Shown here piece after piece: positions 1-7,078 of a stretch of DNA of 7,633 bases. The stretch is from assembly GCA_000715855.1 (NCBI GenBank), contig KL571249.1, positions 25,535 to 33,167 of the forward strand. Direction: 5' to 3'. The DNA comes from Actinoplanes liguriensis (GTDB lineage: Bacteria; Actinomycetota; Actinomycetes; Mycobacteriales; Micromonosporaceae). Numbering within the stretch: position 1 is the stretch's first letter; each line of letters opens with the position of its first letter. Position numbers and translations under genes: made by a program. The notes under the pieces were generated by a model. It made no database searches and was not told the DNA's origin. It saw nothing but the letters and a program-made list of their open reading frames with translations.

Positions 1-22
1 CAGAGATGTGTATAAGAGACAG
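1..22. other. Nextera/Tn5 mosaic-end adapter at left contig edge
   Basis: Bases 4-22 are exactly the 19-base Tn5 mosaic end used in Nextera libraries (AGATGTGTATAAGAGACAG). The three bases before it, CAG, match the end of another mosaic end, so this may be the tail of an adapter concatemer. It is not genomic. Its translation gives the peptide starts MYKRQ and MCIRDR, which are typical of adapter-contaminated protein predictions. Real sequence starts at about base 23. Confidence 0.97.
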
Positions 23-1222
23 GCCGAGTCCGTACGGCCCGGGGCGCACGACGCCGTCGCGGAACAGCGAGGCGAGGAACGGGTTGGCCGAGCCGGGCAG
101 CGCGCCCGGCCCGGTACAGCAGAACACCGCGCCGAACCGCCGCGCCTGCCGGCCCTCGACCTCCACGGTGAGGCCGCCGCGCGGGTCAGGCTCGATCGAC
201 CGCAGGCGGCCGGCGGTGAACCGCAGCGTGCCGCGTGCCTGCAACTCGGCGATGCGGGCGGCGATCGGCGGGGCCATCCGGTGCCGGTGCACGTCCCAGA
301 ATCGGACCACGTGCCGCAGGAACCGCTGCCGGTTGCCGTCGTCGAAGTCGTCCCACAACCGGTCGGCCTGGTGGCGCAGCGTGTCGATCACGGCGACCCA
401 GTCGGCGCCGTTCGCGATCGCGACACGGACCCGGCGCAGCAGTTCCCGCAGGCTGAGGCCACCGTCCAGGATCAGGTCGGGGTGCGCGGAGGACGGCGGC
501 AGCTGCGGATGCGCCAGCGGGACCAGGCCGCGCCGGGAGAGCGCCTCGATCGGGCCGCGGTGACCGGCTTCGGTCAGGGTCAGCGCGACGTCGACCGCGG
601 TCAGGCCGGTGCCGAGCAGCAGCACCGGCTCGTCGGCGGCCGGTTGCGGGTAGGCCGACCACGGGTCGGTGACCAGGTGCGGGCCGGCGTAGGCGGCGTC
701 GCTGATGCCGGGCAGCCGCTGCTGCTCCGGGTTGCCGACGGCGAGGATCACCTGGCCGGCGCGGACCGGGCCGGCGTCGGTGAGCACCGCGTAGCCGGAC
801 TCGTCCCGGTGCAGCGCGATCGCCGTCGCGACGTGGTGCCGCAGCCGCCCGCCGGACGTGGCGAGGATCTCGGCGAACTGGTCGGCCAGGTAGTCGCCGT
901 ACCACGCGCGAGGCAGGAAATCCGTTCCCTCGATCGCGTGGCCGCGCGCCCGGGCCCAGCGGACCAGGTGCATCGGGTCGTCGGGGCAGATGCTCATCGA
1001 ACCGGCCCGCGCGTTGAGGATGTGCCAGGGCTTCGCCGCGCCGTAGGCGACCCCGCGCCCGGGTGAGGGATCAGGCGAGATCAAGACCACTTCCCGATCC
1101 GTACGGAGGATCAGCGCCCGTGCGAGCAGCGCGCCCGTGGCACCGCCGCCGATGATCGCCACCGTGCGGCCGCCGGTGGCGTCCTGGCTGGTGGGCTCTG
1201 CCACTTCGACGAGGCTCGACAT
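23..1222 (-). CDS. FAD/NAD(P)-binding oxidoreductase (NAD_binding_9/YdhS-like), C-terminus missing
   Basis: This is an open frame of 400 codons starting at ATG 1222-1220, with a ribosome site GGGAG (1229-1233) six bases upstream, and running without a stop into the left adapter. Visible motifs are an N-terminal dinucleotide-binding loop IGGGATG (residues 24-30), a GRGVAYG segment (55-61) followed by HILNARAGSMS (67-77), FLPRAWYGDYL (102-112), a second nucleotide-binding loop LLLGTGLTAVD (201-211) and YCTGP (368-372). This order is that of the FAD-NAD(P)-binding family PF13454, which includes E. coli YdhS. By family knowledge these are flavin-dependent, NAD(P)H-using cytosolic enzymes, mostly of unknown substrate. 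No signal peptide or membrane segment is visible. The segment after YCTGP usually lies close to the end of such proteins, so only a few dozen residues are probably lost. The gene is divergent from the one at 1345 and shares a promoter region containing an inverted repeat. Family is fairly sure; substrate unknown. Confidence 0.85.
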
Positions 1223-1259
1223 CTTGTTCTCCCGCAGGTCGACGCTGGGCCTAGCAAAC

Positions 1260-1288
1260 CACATACCCCACAGGATTTGTAGGGTAAA
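1260..1288 (-). promoter_or_regulatory. Putative promoter of the FAD oxidoreductase gene
   Basis: On the minus strand, TTTACC (1288-1283, four of six matches to TTGACA) lies 17 bases before TATGTG (1265-1260, a weak -10). The expected transcript start is near 1252, giving a leader of about 30 bases before ATG 1222. The -10 lacks the final T, so this is only a candidate. Its main support is the correct spacing and its exact overlap with the inverted repeat at 1264-1286. Confidence 0.35.
1264..1286. promoter_or_regulatory. Operator-like inverted repeat between divergent genes
   Basis: The arms TACCCCACA (1264-1272) and TGTAGGGTA (1278-1286) are reverse complements at eight of nine positions, separated by GGATT. 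The repeat sits between the divergent genes starting at 1222 and 1345 and covers the whole spacer of the candidate minus-strand promoter, where a repressor would block polymerase. The regulator is not known. TACCC/GGGTA half-sites are loosely reminiscent of CsoR-type operators, but the spacing differs, so I do not assign a family. Confidence 0.5.
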
Positions 1289-1331
1289 GCGACGTGCGCC
1301 GCAGACTTTACGGCGTGTGGTTCCGGTTGGC

Positions 1332-1344
1332 TAACGTGCTCCTC
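1332..1344 (+). promoter_or_regulatory. Putative -10 box for a leaderless transcript
   Basis: TAACGT (1332-1337) fits the actinobacterial -10 pattern TANNNT and ends seven bases before ATG 1345, so transcription would start at or next to the A of the ATG. No Shine-Dalgarno sequence precedes that ATG, which agrees with a leaderless mRNA. No convincing -35 box is seen; the closest is TTTACG at 1307-1312, with a rather long spacer. Confidence 0.45.
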
Positions 1345-2610
1345 ATGATCGAAGATGGGGCGTTGTCGATGTTCGCGCGCCTGGTCGATCGGTCGGTCGA
1401 GCGGATCGGGCGGATCGCGGCGGACCCGGCGCACTTCGATCGCGGTGAGATCATCCGGCTCGCCGACATCTGGGACAACAACACGATGGCGTTCTTCGGG
1501 GCGGCGGCCGGCCCGACGTGGTTCCTGCGGGAGCGGCGGGCACGGGCCGGCCTGCGCTGGATGGCGGGTCTCAGCGAACAGCGGCGCTCCTGGATGATCG
1601 CGGAGGCGGGGCCGGCGATGGCCCGGCTGCTCGGGCCCCCGGTCGAGGAATCGCTGTTCAGCCGGGATCACCGGGGTGTGGTCAGCGCGATCTCGGTGCC
1701 GGTCGAGGCGGTCGATCTGTCCGGTGACTACGATCTCGCGCGGGCGGAGATCCGGACCTTCCACGTGGAGCGCGCGGGGTCGAGCCTGGACGGATATCTG
1801 GAGCTTTCCGTGCCGCGGCGGTATCCCGTGCCGGACTCCGCGGACGACCCGGCCGTGCGACTCGACCTCACCGATCTGCGGACCGTGGAGTTCGACAGCG
1901 CCGGGACGCGGGGTGTCTCGCTGACCTCGGGACCGGGCGGGATCGACGTCGTGTGCGGGGAACGCGGGCGTCTCCTGGCCGGGTCGGCGAGAGCCGGACT
2001 CTCCGGCGACCGGTGGTGGCATCTGTCCGGCTCCGGCCGGGCCGCGGACCTGATCACGCCGGCGGAGCGGGCCACCCGAAGCCGGCAGCCCGGGCAGCGC
2101 CGGCCGGCACCGGTCAGCGCGCTCCTGTTCCACCAGGCGATGCTGGAGATCCGGTCGATCCGGTACGCCAAGCGGGTCGGCCGGGTGCCGATCCCGGAGT
2201 TGTGCGGGGTGCTGGCGGGCGCCGGGCAGCGCGTCCTGGCGGCTGCCCGCGGCCGGCGCCGGGAGGAGGCGTTCGAGCGGATCGCGCTGGACTGGATCGA
2301 GGGCAGCCCCGCGCTCGCGCACAGCCGGATGGCCGGCCTGCTGCCGCCGGAGTCCCGCCTGCGCCTCGCCGCCGAGTCCGTGCCCGTCCCGCCCCCGAGC
2401 CCGCCACCCCCGTTCCCGGACCCGGCCGCCGTCCTGCGCGCGATCACCCCGGCCGGCGCTTCCCCGACGATCTTGACCATGGCCAGGTGGGCGGCCGACG
2501 GTGTGGCGGTGAACTACGCGACCCGGCCCGGCGACACCTGGTCACTGCACCACTCAGCCTCCGAAGAGCCGACCGACCTCACAGTGACCACCGACGCCTT
2601 CGCAACCTAG
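1345..2610 (+). CDS. Hypothetical protein, 421 aa, with proline-rich hinge
   Basis: I do not recognise this protein. The frame has strong GC at third codon positions throughout, which supports a real gene. I chose ATG 1345 because a TAACGT box lies seven bases upstream (leaderless start); GTG 1294 would add 17 residues, and ATG 1369 is also possible. The N-terminal 100 residues look alpha-helical, with WDNNTMAFFG (43-52) and a basic stretch LRERRARAGLRW (61-72). Residues about 110-235 look beta-rich, with short strands such as GVVSAISVPV (111-120), DGYLELSVP (149-157) and GDRWWHLSG (221-229). A helical, arginine-rich part follows (255-345). A proline-rich hinge, VPVPPPSPPPPFPDP (346-360), leads to a short C-terminal segment ending TDAFAT. 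There is no signal peptide, membrane helix or catalytic motif that I can name. It is monocistronic and convergent with ilvC. Confidence 0.75.
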   Translation: MIEDGALSMFARLVDRSVERIGRIAADPAHFDRGEIIRLADIWDNNTMAFFGAAAGPTWFLRERRARAGLRWMAGLSEQRRSWMIAEAGPAMARLLGPPVEESLFSRDHRGVVSAISVPVEAVDLSGDYDLARAEIRTFHVERAGSSLDGYLELSVPRRYPVPDSADDPAVRLDLTDLRTVEFDSAGTRGVSLTSGPGGIDVVCGERGRLLAGSARAGLSGDRWWHLSGSGRAADLITPAERATRSRQPGQRRPAPVSALLFHQAMLEIRSIRYAKRVGRVPIPELCGVLAGAGQRVLAAARGRRREEAFERIALDWIEGSPALAHSRMAGLLPPESRLRLAAESVPVPPPSPPPPFPDPAAVLRAITPAGASPTILTMARWAADGVAVNYATRPGDTWSLHHSASEEPTDLTVTTDAFAT

Positions 2611-2641
2611 CCCAGCCAGACACGCCGCTTTCCGGCTGGGC
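2610..2641 (+). terminator. GC-rich stem-loop after the hypothetical gene
   Basis: GCCCAGCC (2610-2617) and GGCTGGGC (2634-2641) form a perfect 8-bp stem with a 16-base loop, beginning at the last base of the stop codon. There is no T tract, so this is at best a terminator of the U-less kind proposed for high-GC actinobacteria. Confidence 0.4.
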
Positions 2642-2678
2642 CTGGCTGTGGTTTCAGGCCCGGGATAACCACGGCCAG
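2642..2678. terminator. Long stem-loop in convergent intergenic region
   Basis: CTGGCTGTGGTT (2642-2653) pairs with AACCACGGCCAG (2667-2678) over 12 bp with a single T/G mismatch (a wobble pair in plus-strand RNA) and a 13-base loop. It follows directly on the 2610-2641 hairpin. The two in tandem could end transcription of the plus-strand gene, or act in both directions between the converging genes. No T tail is present. Confidence 0.4.
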
Positions 2679-2736
2679 CCCCAGCTGGAGCCTGGCGGCC
2701 GCGGGCTGGTGCTGGTGGGGGTTTGGTGGACGGAGT

Positions 2737-2763
2737 GGGAGAGGGGGAGGCGAGGGGTTGGGG
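2737..2763 (+). other. Predicted G-quadruplex motif in convergent intergenic region
   Basis: Four G runs, GGG (2737-2739), GGGGG (2743-2747), GGGG (2754-2757) and GGGG (2760-2763), are separated by loops of 3, 6 and 2 bases, which meets the usual G3+N1-7 rule. The surrounding 2714-2771 is also strongly G-rich on the plus strand. It belongs to the 339-base stretch 2611-2949, which has no gene I can support. The rest of that stretch is GC-rich sequence with an AT-rich patch at 2881-2908. Function unknown. Confidence 0.45.
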
Positions 2764-2902
2764 TGAGCGGGACCACCCACGGAGAATGAAGGGCGCGGCG
2801 ATTGTTTTGGACGCGCCAGCGGCCAGATCGCCGTGCCCGGCCCGCGCGGGAGCATGCGGCCTGGACCCCGCTGGGCCGGCGTAAATAAAGAATTTGGGTA
2901 TG

Positions 2903-2935
2903 AAAAAAGCGCCTGACCACAATCGGCCAGACGCT
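2903..2935 (-). terminator. Intrinsic terminator of ilvBNC
   Basis: Read on the minus strand just after the ilvC stop codon, AGCGTCTGGCC (2935-2925) pairs with GGTCAGGCGCT (2918-2908) over 11 bp with two G-U wobbles and a 6-base loop. A T6 run (2908-2903) follows. This is a classic rho-independent terminator, and it ends the ilv operon 15 bases after the stop codon. Confidence 0.9.
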
Positions 2936-2949
2936 CTTTCCGCGGAAAA

Positions 2950-4032
<1,083 letters not shown>

Positions 4033-4551
4033 CTAGGCGGCGCGGAGCGCCGGGCCGGTGGTGATGGAACGAGAGCCTCGGCCGATGGCGACCAGGCCGG
4101 ACTGAACCATCTCTTTGATGCCGTACGGCTCGAGGTCGCGCAGCAGCGCATCCAGTTTGTCGGGGTTGCCGGTGGCCTCGATCGTCAGGGTGTCCGGAGC
4201 GACGTCGATCACGCGCGCCCGGAACAGCTCGACGGTCTCGAGCACCTGGCCACGCTGCGCCCGGTCGGCGCGCACCTTGACCAGCAGAAGCTCACGCTGA
4301 ACCGACTGCGTCGGGTCCAGTTCCACGATCTTCAGGACGTTCACCAGCTTGTTGAGCTGCTTGGTCACCTGCTCCAGGGGTGAGGAGTCGGCGTTGACCA
4401 CGATCGTGATGCGGCTGACGTCCGGGTTCTCCGTCTCGCCGACCGCCAGGGAGTCGATGTTGAAGCTGCGCCGGGAGAACAGCCCGCTCACCCGGGCGAG
4501 GACGCCGGGCTTGTTCTCGACCAGCACGCTCAGCGTGTGTTTGTTGGTCAC
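4033..4551 (-). CDS. ilvN: Acetolactate synthase, small regulatory subunit
   Basis: IlvN is the regulatory subunit of acetohydroxyacid synthase. It binds IlvB, raises its activity and confers feedback inhibition by valine. At 172 residues it has the usual length. An N-terminal ACT domain spans about residues 5-78 ([19 protein letters not shown] onward), followed by the small-subunit C-terminal domain (about 85-160). G16 in ENKPG and N31 in FNIDSL correspond to the E. coli IlvH residues G14 and N29, where changes abolish valine inhibition, so feedback control is probably intact. The start is GTG 4551, which overlaps the ilvB stop as GTGA (4548-4551), with AGAGG about seven bases upstream. The overlap indicates translational coupling and equal production with IlvB. 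It is part of ilvBNC. The gene is sometimes named ilvH. Confidence 0.96.
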   Translation of the reverse strand: MTNKHTLSVLVENKPGVLARVSGLFSRRSFNIDSLAVGETENPDVSRITIVVNADSSPLEQVTKQLNKLVNVLKIVELDPTQSVQRELLLVKVRADRAQRGQVLETVELFRARVIDVAPDTLTIEATGNPDKLDALLRDLEPYGIKEMVQSGLVAIGRGSRSITTGPALRAA

Positions 4552-6314
4552 AGGTCGTCCTCTTCGAACGTCGGGCGCACGTCCCGGGCGAACATGATCT
4601 CGTCGTTACTCGTGCCGGCCGCGACCATCGGCCACACCATGGCGTCCTTGCCGACCGTGAAGTCGATGACCACCGGCGCGTCGTTGATCTCCATGGCCTG
4701 CTTGATGATCTTGTCGACGTCGTCCTTCGACTCACAGCGCAGGCCGACGCAGCCGAGCGCCTCGGCCAGCTTCACGAAGTCCGGGATCCGGTGCTTGTGC
4801 GTGCCCAGCTCGGTGTTCGAGTACCGCCCGTCGTAGAACAGGGTCTGCCACTGGCGGACCATGCCCAGGTTGCCGTTGTTGATCACGGCGACCTTGATCG
4901 GGATGCCCTCCAGCGCGCAGGTCGCCAGCTCCTGATTGGTCATCTGGAAGCAGCCGTCGCCGTCGATCGCCCACACCGCGGTGTCCGGCTGGGCCACCTT
5001 CGCGCCCATCGCGGCCGGGACGGCATAACCCATGGTCCCGGCGCCGCCCGAGTTCAGCCAGGAGCCCGGCTTCTCGAACTTGATGAACTGCGAGGCCCAC
5101 ATCTGGTGCTGCCCGACGCCGGCGCAGTAGATCGCGTCCGGGCCGACCAGCTCGCTGATCCGCTCGATCACGTACTGCGGCGCCAGGGTGCCGTCGGTCG
5201 GCTCCTCGTAGCCCAGCGGGTACCGCTCGCGCAGGTCGTTGAGCGTGCTCCACCAGGCCGGGTACTGCTCGACGCCGCCCGACGTGGCGGACACCGCGGC
5301 GATCAGCTCGTCGATCACGTGCCGGGCGTCACCGACGATCGGGACGTCCGCGTGCCGGTTCTTGCCGATCTCGGCCGGGTCGATGTCGGCGTGCACGATC
5401 TTGGCGTCCGGGGCGAACGAGTCGAGCTTGCCGGTCACCCGGTCGTCGAAGCGCGCGCCCAGCGTGACCAGCAGGTCGGACTTCTGCAGCGCGTAGACCG
5501 CCGGGACCGTGCCGTGCATGCCGGGCATGCCCAGGTGCTGCGGGTGCGAGTCGGGGAACGCGCCGAGCGCCATCAGCGTGCTGACCACCGGCATGCCGGT
5601 CAGCTCGGCCAGTTTGCGCAGCCCGTCGGTCGCGCCGGCCTTGAGGACGCCGCCGCCGACGTACAGCACCGGGCGCTTGGCCGCGGCGATCAGCCGGGCC
5701 GCCTCGCGGATCTGCTTGCCGTGCGGGTGCAGCGTCGGCCGGTAGCCGGGCAGGTCCAGGACCGGCGGCCAGGCGAACGTGGTCTGCGCCTGCTGCACGT
5801 CCTTGGGAATGTCGACCAGGACCGGGCCGGGCCGGCCGGTCGCCGCCAGGTGGAACGCCTCGGCCATGATCCGGGGCAGCTCCTCCGGCGTCTGGACCAG
5901 GAAGTTGTGCTTGGTGATCGGCAGGGTGATGCCCTGGATGTCCGCCTCCTGGAAGGCGTCCGTGCCGATGGCCGCCCGCGACACCTGGCCGGTGATCGCG
6001 ACGATCGGCACCGAGTCCATGTACGCGTCGGCGATCGCGGTCACCAGGTTCGTCGCACCCGGGCCACTGGTCGCCATGCAGACCCCGACCTTGCCGGTGG
6101 CCTGCGCGTACCCGGTGGCGGCGTGCCCCGCGCCCTGCTCGTGGCGGACCAGGATGTGCCGGACGCTGGAGTCGAACAGCGGGTCGTACGCCGGAAGGAT
6201 GGTGCCGCCCGGAATGCCGAACACGACCTCGACGCCGAGCGCCTCGAGCGACCGGACGAGCGCGCCGGCCCCCGTGGTGGCTACCGGAGCCGTGACGACC
6301 GGAGCAGTGTTCAC
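4548..6314 (-). CDS. ilvB: Acetolactate synthase, large catalytic subunit
   Basis: IlvB is the thiamine-diphosphate and FAD dependent enzyme that condenses two pyruvates to acetolactate, or pyruvate with 2-oxobutyrate to acetohydroxybutyrate. It is the first shared step of branched-chain amino acid synthesis. In the 588-residue frame, the PYR domain holds the catalytic Glu E59 ([14 protein letters not shown]), followed by SGPGATNL (83-90), [10 protein letters not shown] (117-126) and K135. [15 protein letters not shown] (286-300) lies in the FAD-binding middle domain. The ThDP domain has GDG (452-454) to NN (479-480) and RQWQ (487-490). The Arabidopsis Pro197 position is Ser112 here. The only usable start in this frame is GTG 6314; it lacks a good ribosome site and is preceded by a TGA at 6368-6366. 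The real N-terminus may instead be the ORF at 6385-6311, one base out of frame. First gene of ilvBNC, behind an attenuator leader. Confidence 0.95.
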   Translation of the reverse strand: MNTAPVVTAPVATTGAGALVRSLEALGVEVVFGIPGGTILPAYDPLFDSSVRHILVRHEQGAGHAATGYAQATGKVGVCMATSGPGATNLVTAIADAYMDSVPIVAITGQVSRAAIGTDAFQEADIQGITLPITKHNFLVQTPEELPRIMAEAFHLAATGRPGPVLVDIPKDVQQAQTTFAWPPVLDLPGYRPTLHPHGKQIREAARLIAAAKRPVLYVGGGVLKAGATDGLRKLAELTGMPVVSTLMALGAFPDSHPQHLGMPGMHGTVPAVYALQKSDLLVTLGARFDDRVTGKLDSFAPDAKIVHADIDPAEIGKNRHADVPIVGDARHVIDELIAAVSATSGGVEQYPAWWSTLNDLRERYPLGYEEPTDGTLAPQYVIERISELVGPDAIYCAGVGQHQMWASQFIKFEKPGSWLNSGGAGTMGYAVPAAMGAKVAQPDTAVWAIDGDGCFQMTNQELATCALEGIPIKVAVINNGNLGMVRQWQTLFYDGRYSNTELGTHKHRIPDFVKLAEALGCVGLRCESKDDVDKIIKQAMEINDAPVVIDFTVGKDAMVWPMVAAGTSNDEIMFARDVRPTFEEDDL

Positions 6315-6385
6315 GGGTTCACGGCCGCCGCGACGGTGGCCGGAGTGGCTCGATGGGCAAGAGATTCAGGCGTGGGTCTCGTCAT
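6311..6385 (-). CDS. 24-codon ORF overlapping ilvB: probable displaced IlvB N-terminus or coupled uORF
   Basis: ATG 6385 opens a frame starting [16 protein letters not shown] and ending VNP at TGA 6313-6311, which overlaps the GTG of the ilvB frame (6314-6312) as GTGA. AAAAGG lies about 11 bases before the ATG. From memory, IlvB of Micromonosporaceae commonly begins MTRPTPETLA, and the Ala/Thr/Pro/Val-rich composition runs on smoothly into the ilvB frame ([16 protein letters not shown]). One extra base near 6315-6317 (CCCG to CCCGG) would join the two frames into a protein of about 612 residues. I therefore think this is the true N-terminus separated by an indel. A real upstream ORF coupled to ilvB is the alternative. 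Confidence 0.55.
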   Translation of the reverse strand: MTRPTPESLAHRATPATVAAAVNP

Positions 6386-6429
6386 GGCAGTTCAGACCTT
6401 TTCGGGTTGGCGTCCGACACTCGAGCAAC

Positions 6430-6460
6430 AAAAAAGGCCCACGTGCGAATGCACGGGACC
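6430..6460 (-). terminator. Attenuator terminator upstream of ilvB
   Basis: On the minus strand, GGTCCCGTGC (6460-6451) pairs with GCACGTGGGCC (6446-6436) over 10 bp with one bulged base and one G-U pair, around the loop ATTC. A T6 run (6435-6430) follows. It lies between the leader peptide and ilvB, about 45 bases before ATG 6385. Here it would stop transcription before the structural genes unless prevented, as expected of an attenuator. Confidence 0.85.
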
Positions 6461-6461
6461 T

Positions 6462-6494
6462 AGCGCACCCTCCTCAGGTGAGGAGCGGTGCGCT
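6462..6494 (-). promoter_or_regulatory. Strong leader hairpin starting at the leader-peptide stop codon
   Basis: AGCGCACC (6494-6487) pairs perfectly with GGTGCGCT (6469-6462). After one bulged G (6486), CTCCTC (6485-6480) pairs with GAGGAG (6475-6470) around the loop ACCT. The first base of the stem is the last base of the leader-peptide TGA, so a ribosome at the stop codon would prevent its folding while one stalled at the Val-Leu codons would be placed differently. It ends two bases before the terminator stem. I found no clear alternative pairing that opens the terminator, so the exact switching structure is unresolved. Confidence 0.7.
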
Positions 6495-6523
6495 CACATA
6501 AGTACTCGGGACGCGAAGCACAT
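6494..6523 (-). CDS. ilvB leader peptide, MCFASRVLM
   Basis: This is a 9-codon ORF, ATG 6523 to TGA 6494, encoding MCFASRVLM. It carries consecutive Val (GTA) and Leu (CTT) codons just before the end, both rare in this GC-rich genome, and is followed at once by two hairpins, the second with a T tail. This is the arrangement of ribosome-mediated attenuation of ilvB known in Corynebacterium and other Actinobacteria: shortage of charged Val/Leu tRNA stalls the ribosome and lets transcription continue into ilvBNC. The -10 box ends seven bases before the ATG, so the leader is probably a leaderless mRNA, as reported for C. glutamicum attenuators. The ORF is too short for coding statistics; the call rests on context. 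Confidence 0.7.
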   Translation of the reverse strand: MCFASRVLM

Positions 6524-6527
6524 GCGG

Positions 6528-7078
6528 CTAACCTTGCCCCATCTCACGGCCTGAGTCAACTGATCCCACATTTTGATCACCGACGGAGGCCGAGAATTCC
6601 GGATCGGTCGGCAACAACGCTCTGAGCTGCCGCATTCCGGGACCGAGGCGGACCACCTGACTCCGCGCCGGCGCGTTGGCCGGCGGCCCCGAGCGCGCCG
6701 CCGGAAGCGGTCGCGGGCCCACCGGGCGCAGCGATTCCAGGCGCGACTCGAAGTGCTCGGCGGGGACACCCCAGCCGAAGAGCGAGCCCTGCCCCAGCCG
6801 GCAACCGGCCTCCTCGACCACCTCCCGCTGGGCCGGCGTGCCGATCCCCTCGGCCAGCACCTCCAGCCCGAGCCGGTGCCCCAGCCGGACCACCACGTCG
6901 ACCAGCGGCGCGGCGGTGCCGGTGCGCGACTCCGGCTCGGCCACCAGCGCGTGGTCGATCTTGAGGATGTCCACCGGGAGGGTGCGCAGCTGGGTCAGCG
7001 ACGAGTAGCCGGCGCCGAAATCGTCCAGCGCGATCCGCACCCCGGTCTCGCGCAGCTCGGCCAGCCTGCGGACCAGCT
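6528..7078 (-). CDS. EAL-domain c-di-GMP phosphodiesterase, C-terminal fragment
   Basis: This fragment holds the second half of an EAL domain and the C-terminal tail, ending at TAG 6530-6528. It is the continuation of the fragment at 7086-7615; the two are separated only by adapter sequence at 7079-7100 and share a reading frame. Visible are ELVRRLAELRETG, then RIALDDFGAGYSSL with the metal-binding Asp pair, DILKIDHALV with the conserved Lys, LAEGIGT, and GQGSLFGWGVP with the conserved Gln. In RocR numbering the Glu 352 equivalent (AEG) is present, but the Glu 355 equivalent is Gly (GIGT instead of GVET). After the domain comes a tail of about 65 residues rich in Pro, Arg and Ala. The family hydrolyses cyclic di-GMP to pGpG. 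GTG 7040 is an internal codon, not a real start. Confidence 0.88.
6531..6559 (-). promoter_or_regulatory. ilvBNC promoter
   Basis: On the minus strand, TTGACT (6559-6554, five of six to the -35 consensus) is followed after exactly 17 bases by CAAGGT (6536-6531, an acceptable actinobacterial -10). The transcript start is predicted at 6523 or 6524, on the ATG of the leader peptide. Both boxes lie inside the last codons of the EAL gene, whose stop is at 6530-6528. Confidence 0.6.

Noticed and set aside
8..1066. A 352-codon plus-strand ORF starting MYKRQ
   Set aside because: Its start is adapter sequence and it runs antisense to the oxidoreductase frame, which has the family motifs. The Arg/Gly/Val-rich composition is typical of GC-rich shadow frames.
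1294..1344. GTG 1294 as the start of the 421-aa gene
   Set aside because: It has no ribosome site, and the extra 17 codons would overlap the -10 box TAACGT; ATG 1345 fits a leaderless start.
1953..2789. A 278-codon plus-strand ORF overlapping the end of the 421-aa gene
   Set aside because: Out of frame with the gene that shows proper codon bias; composition is Arg/Gly/Pro/Ala-rich, and it runs on through the hairpins and G-rich tract.
6436..6494. T-box riboswitch upstream of ilvB
   Set aside because: GAGGGTGCGCTAGGTCC faintly resembles a T-box, but there is no specifier stem, no TGGN bulge and too little leader RNA (about 95 bases). The short Val-Leu leader peptide fits attenuation better.
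4791..6554. A 587-codon plus-strand ORF opposite ilvB
   Set aside because: It is the antisense shadow of ilvB caused by GC-rich third positions: no domain, low-complexity Arg/Val/Asp/Leu composition, and it covers the ilv leader as well.
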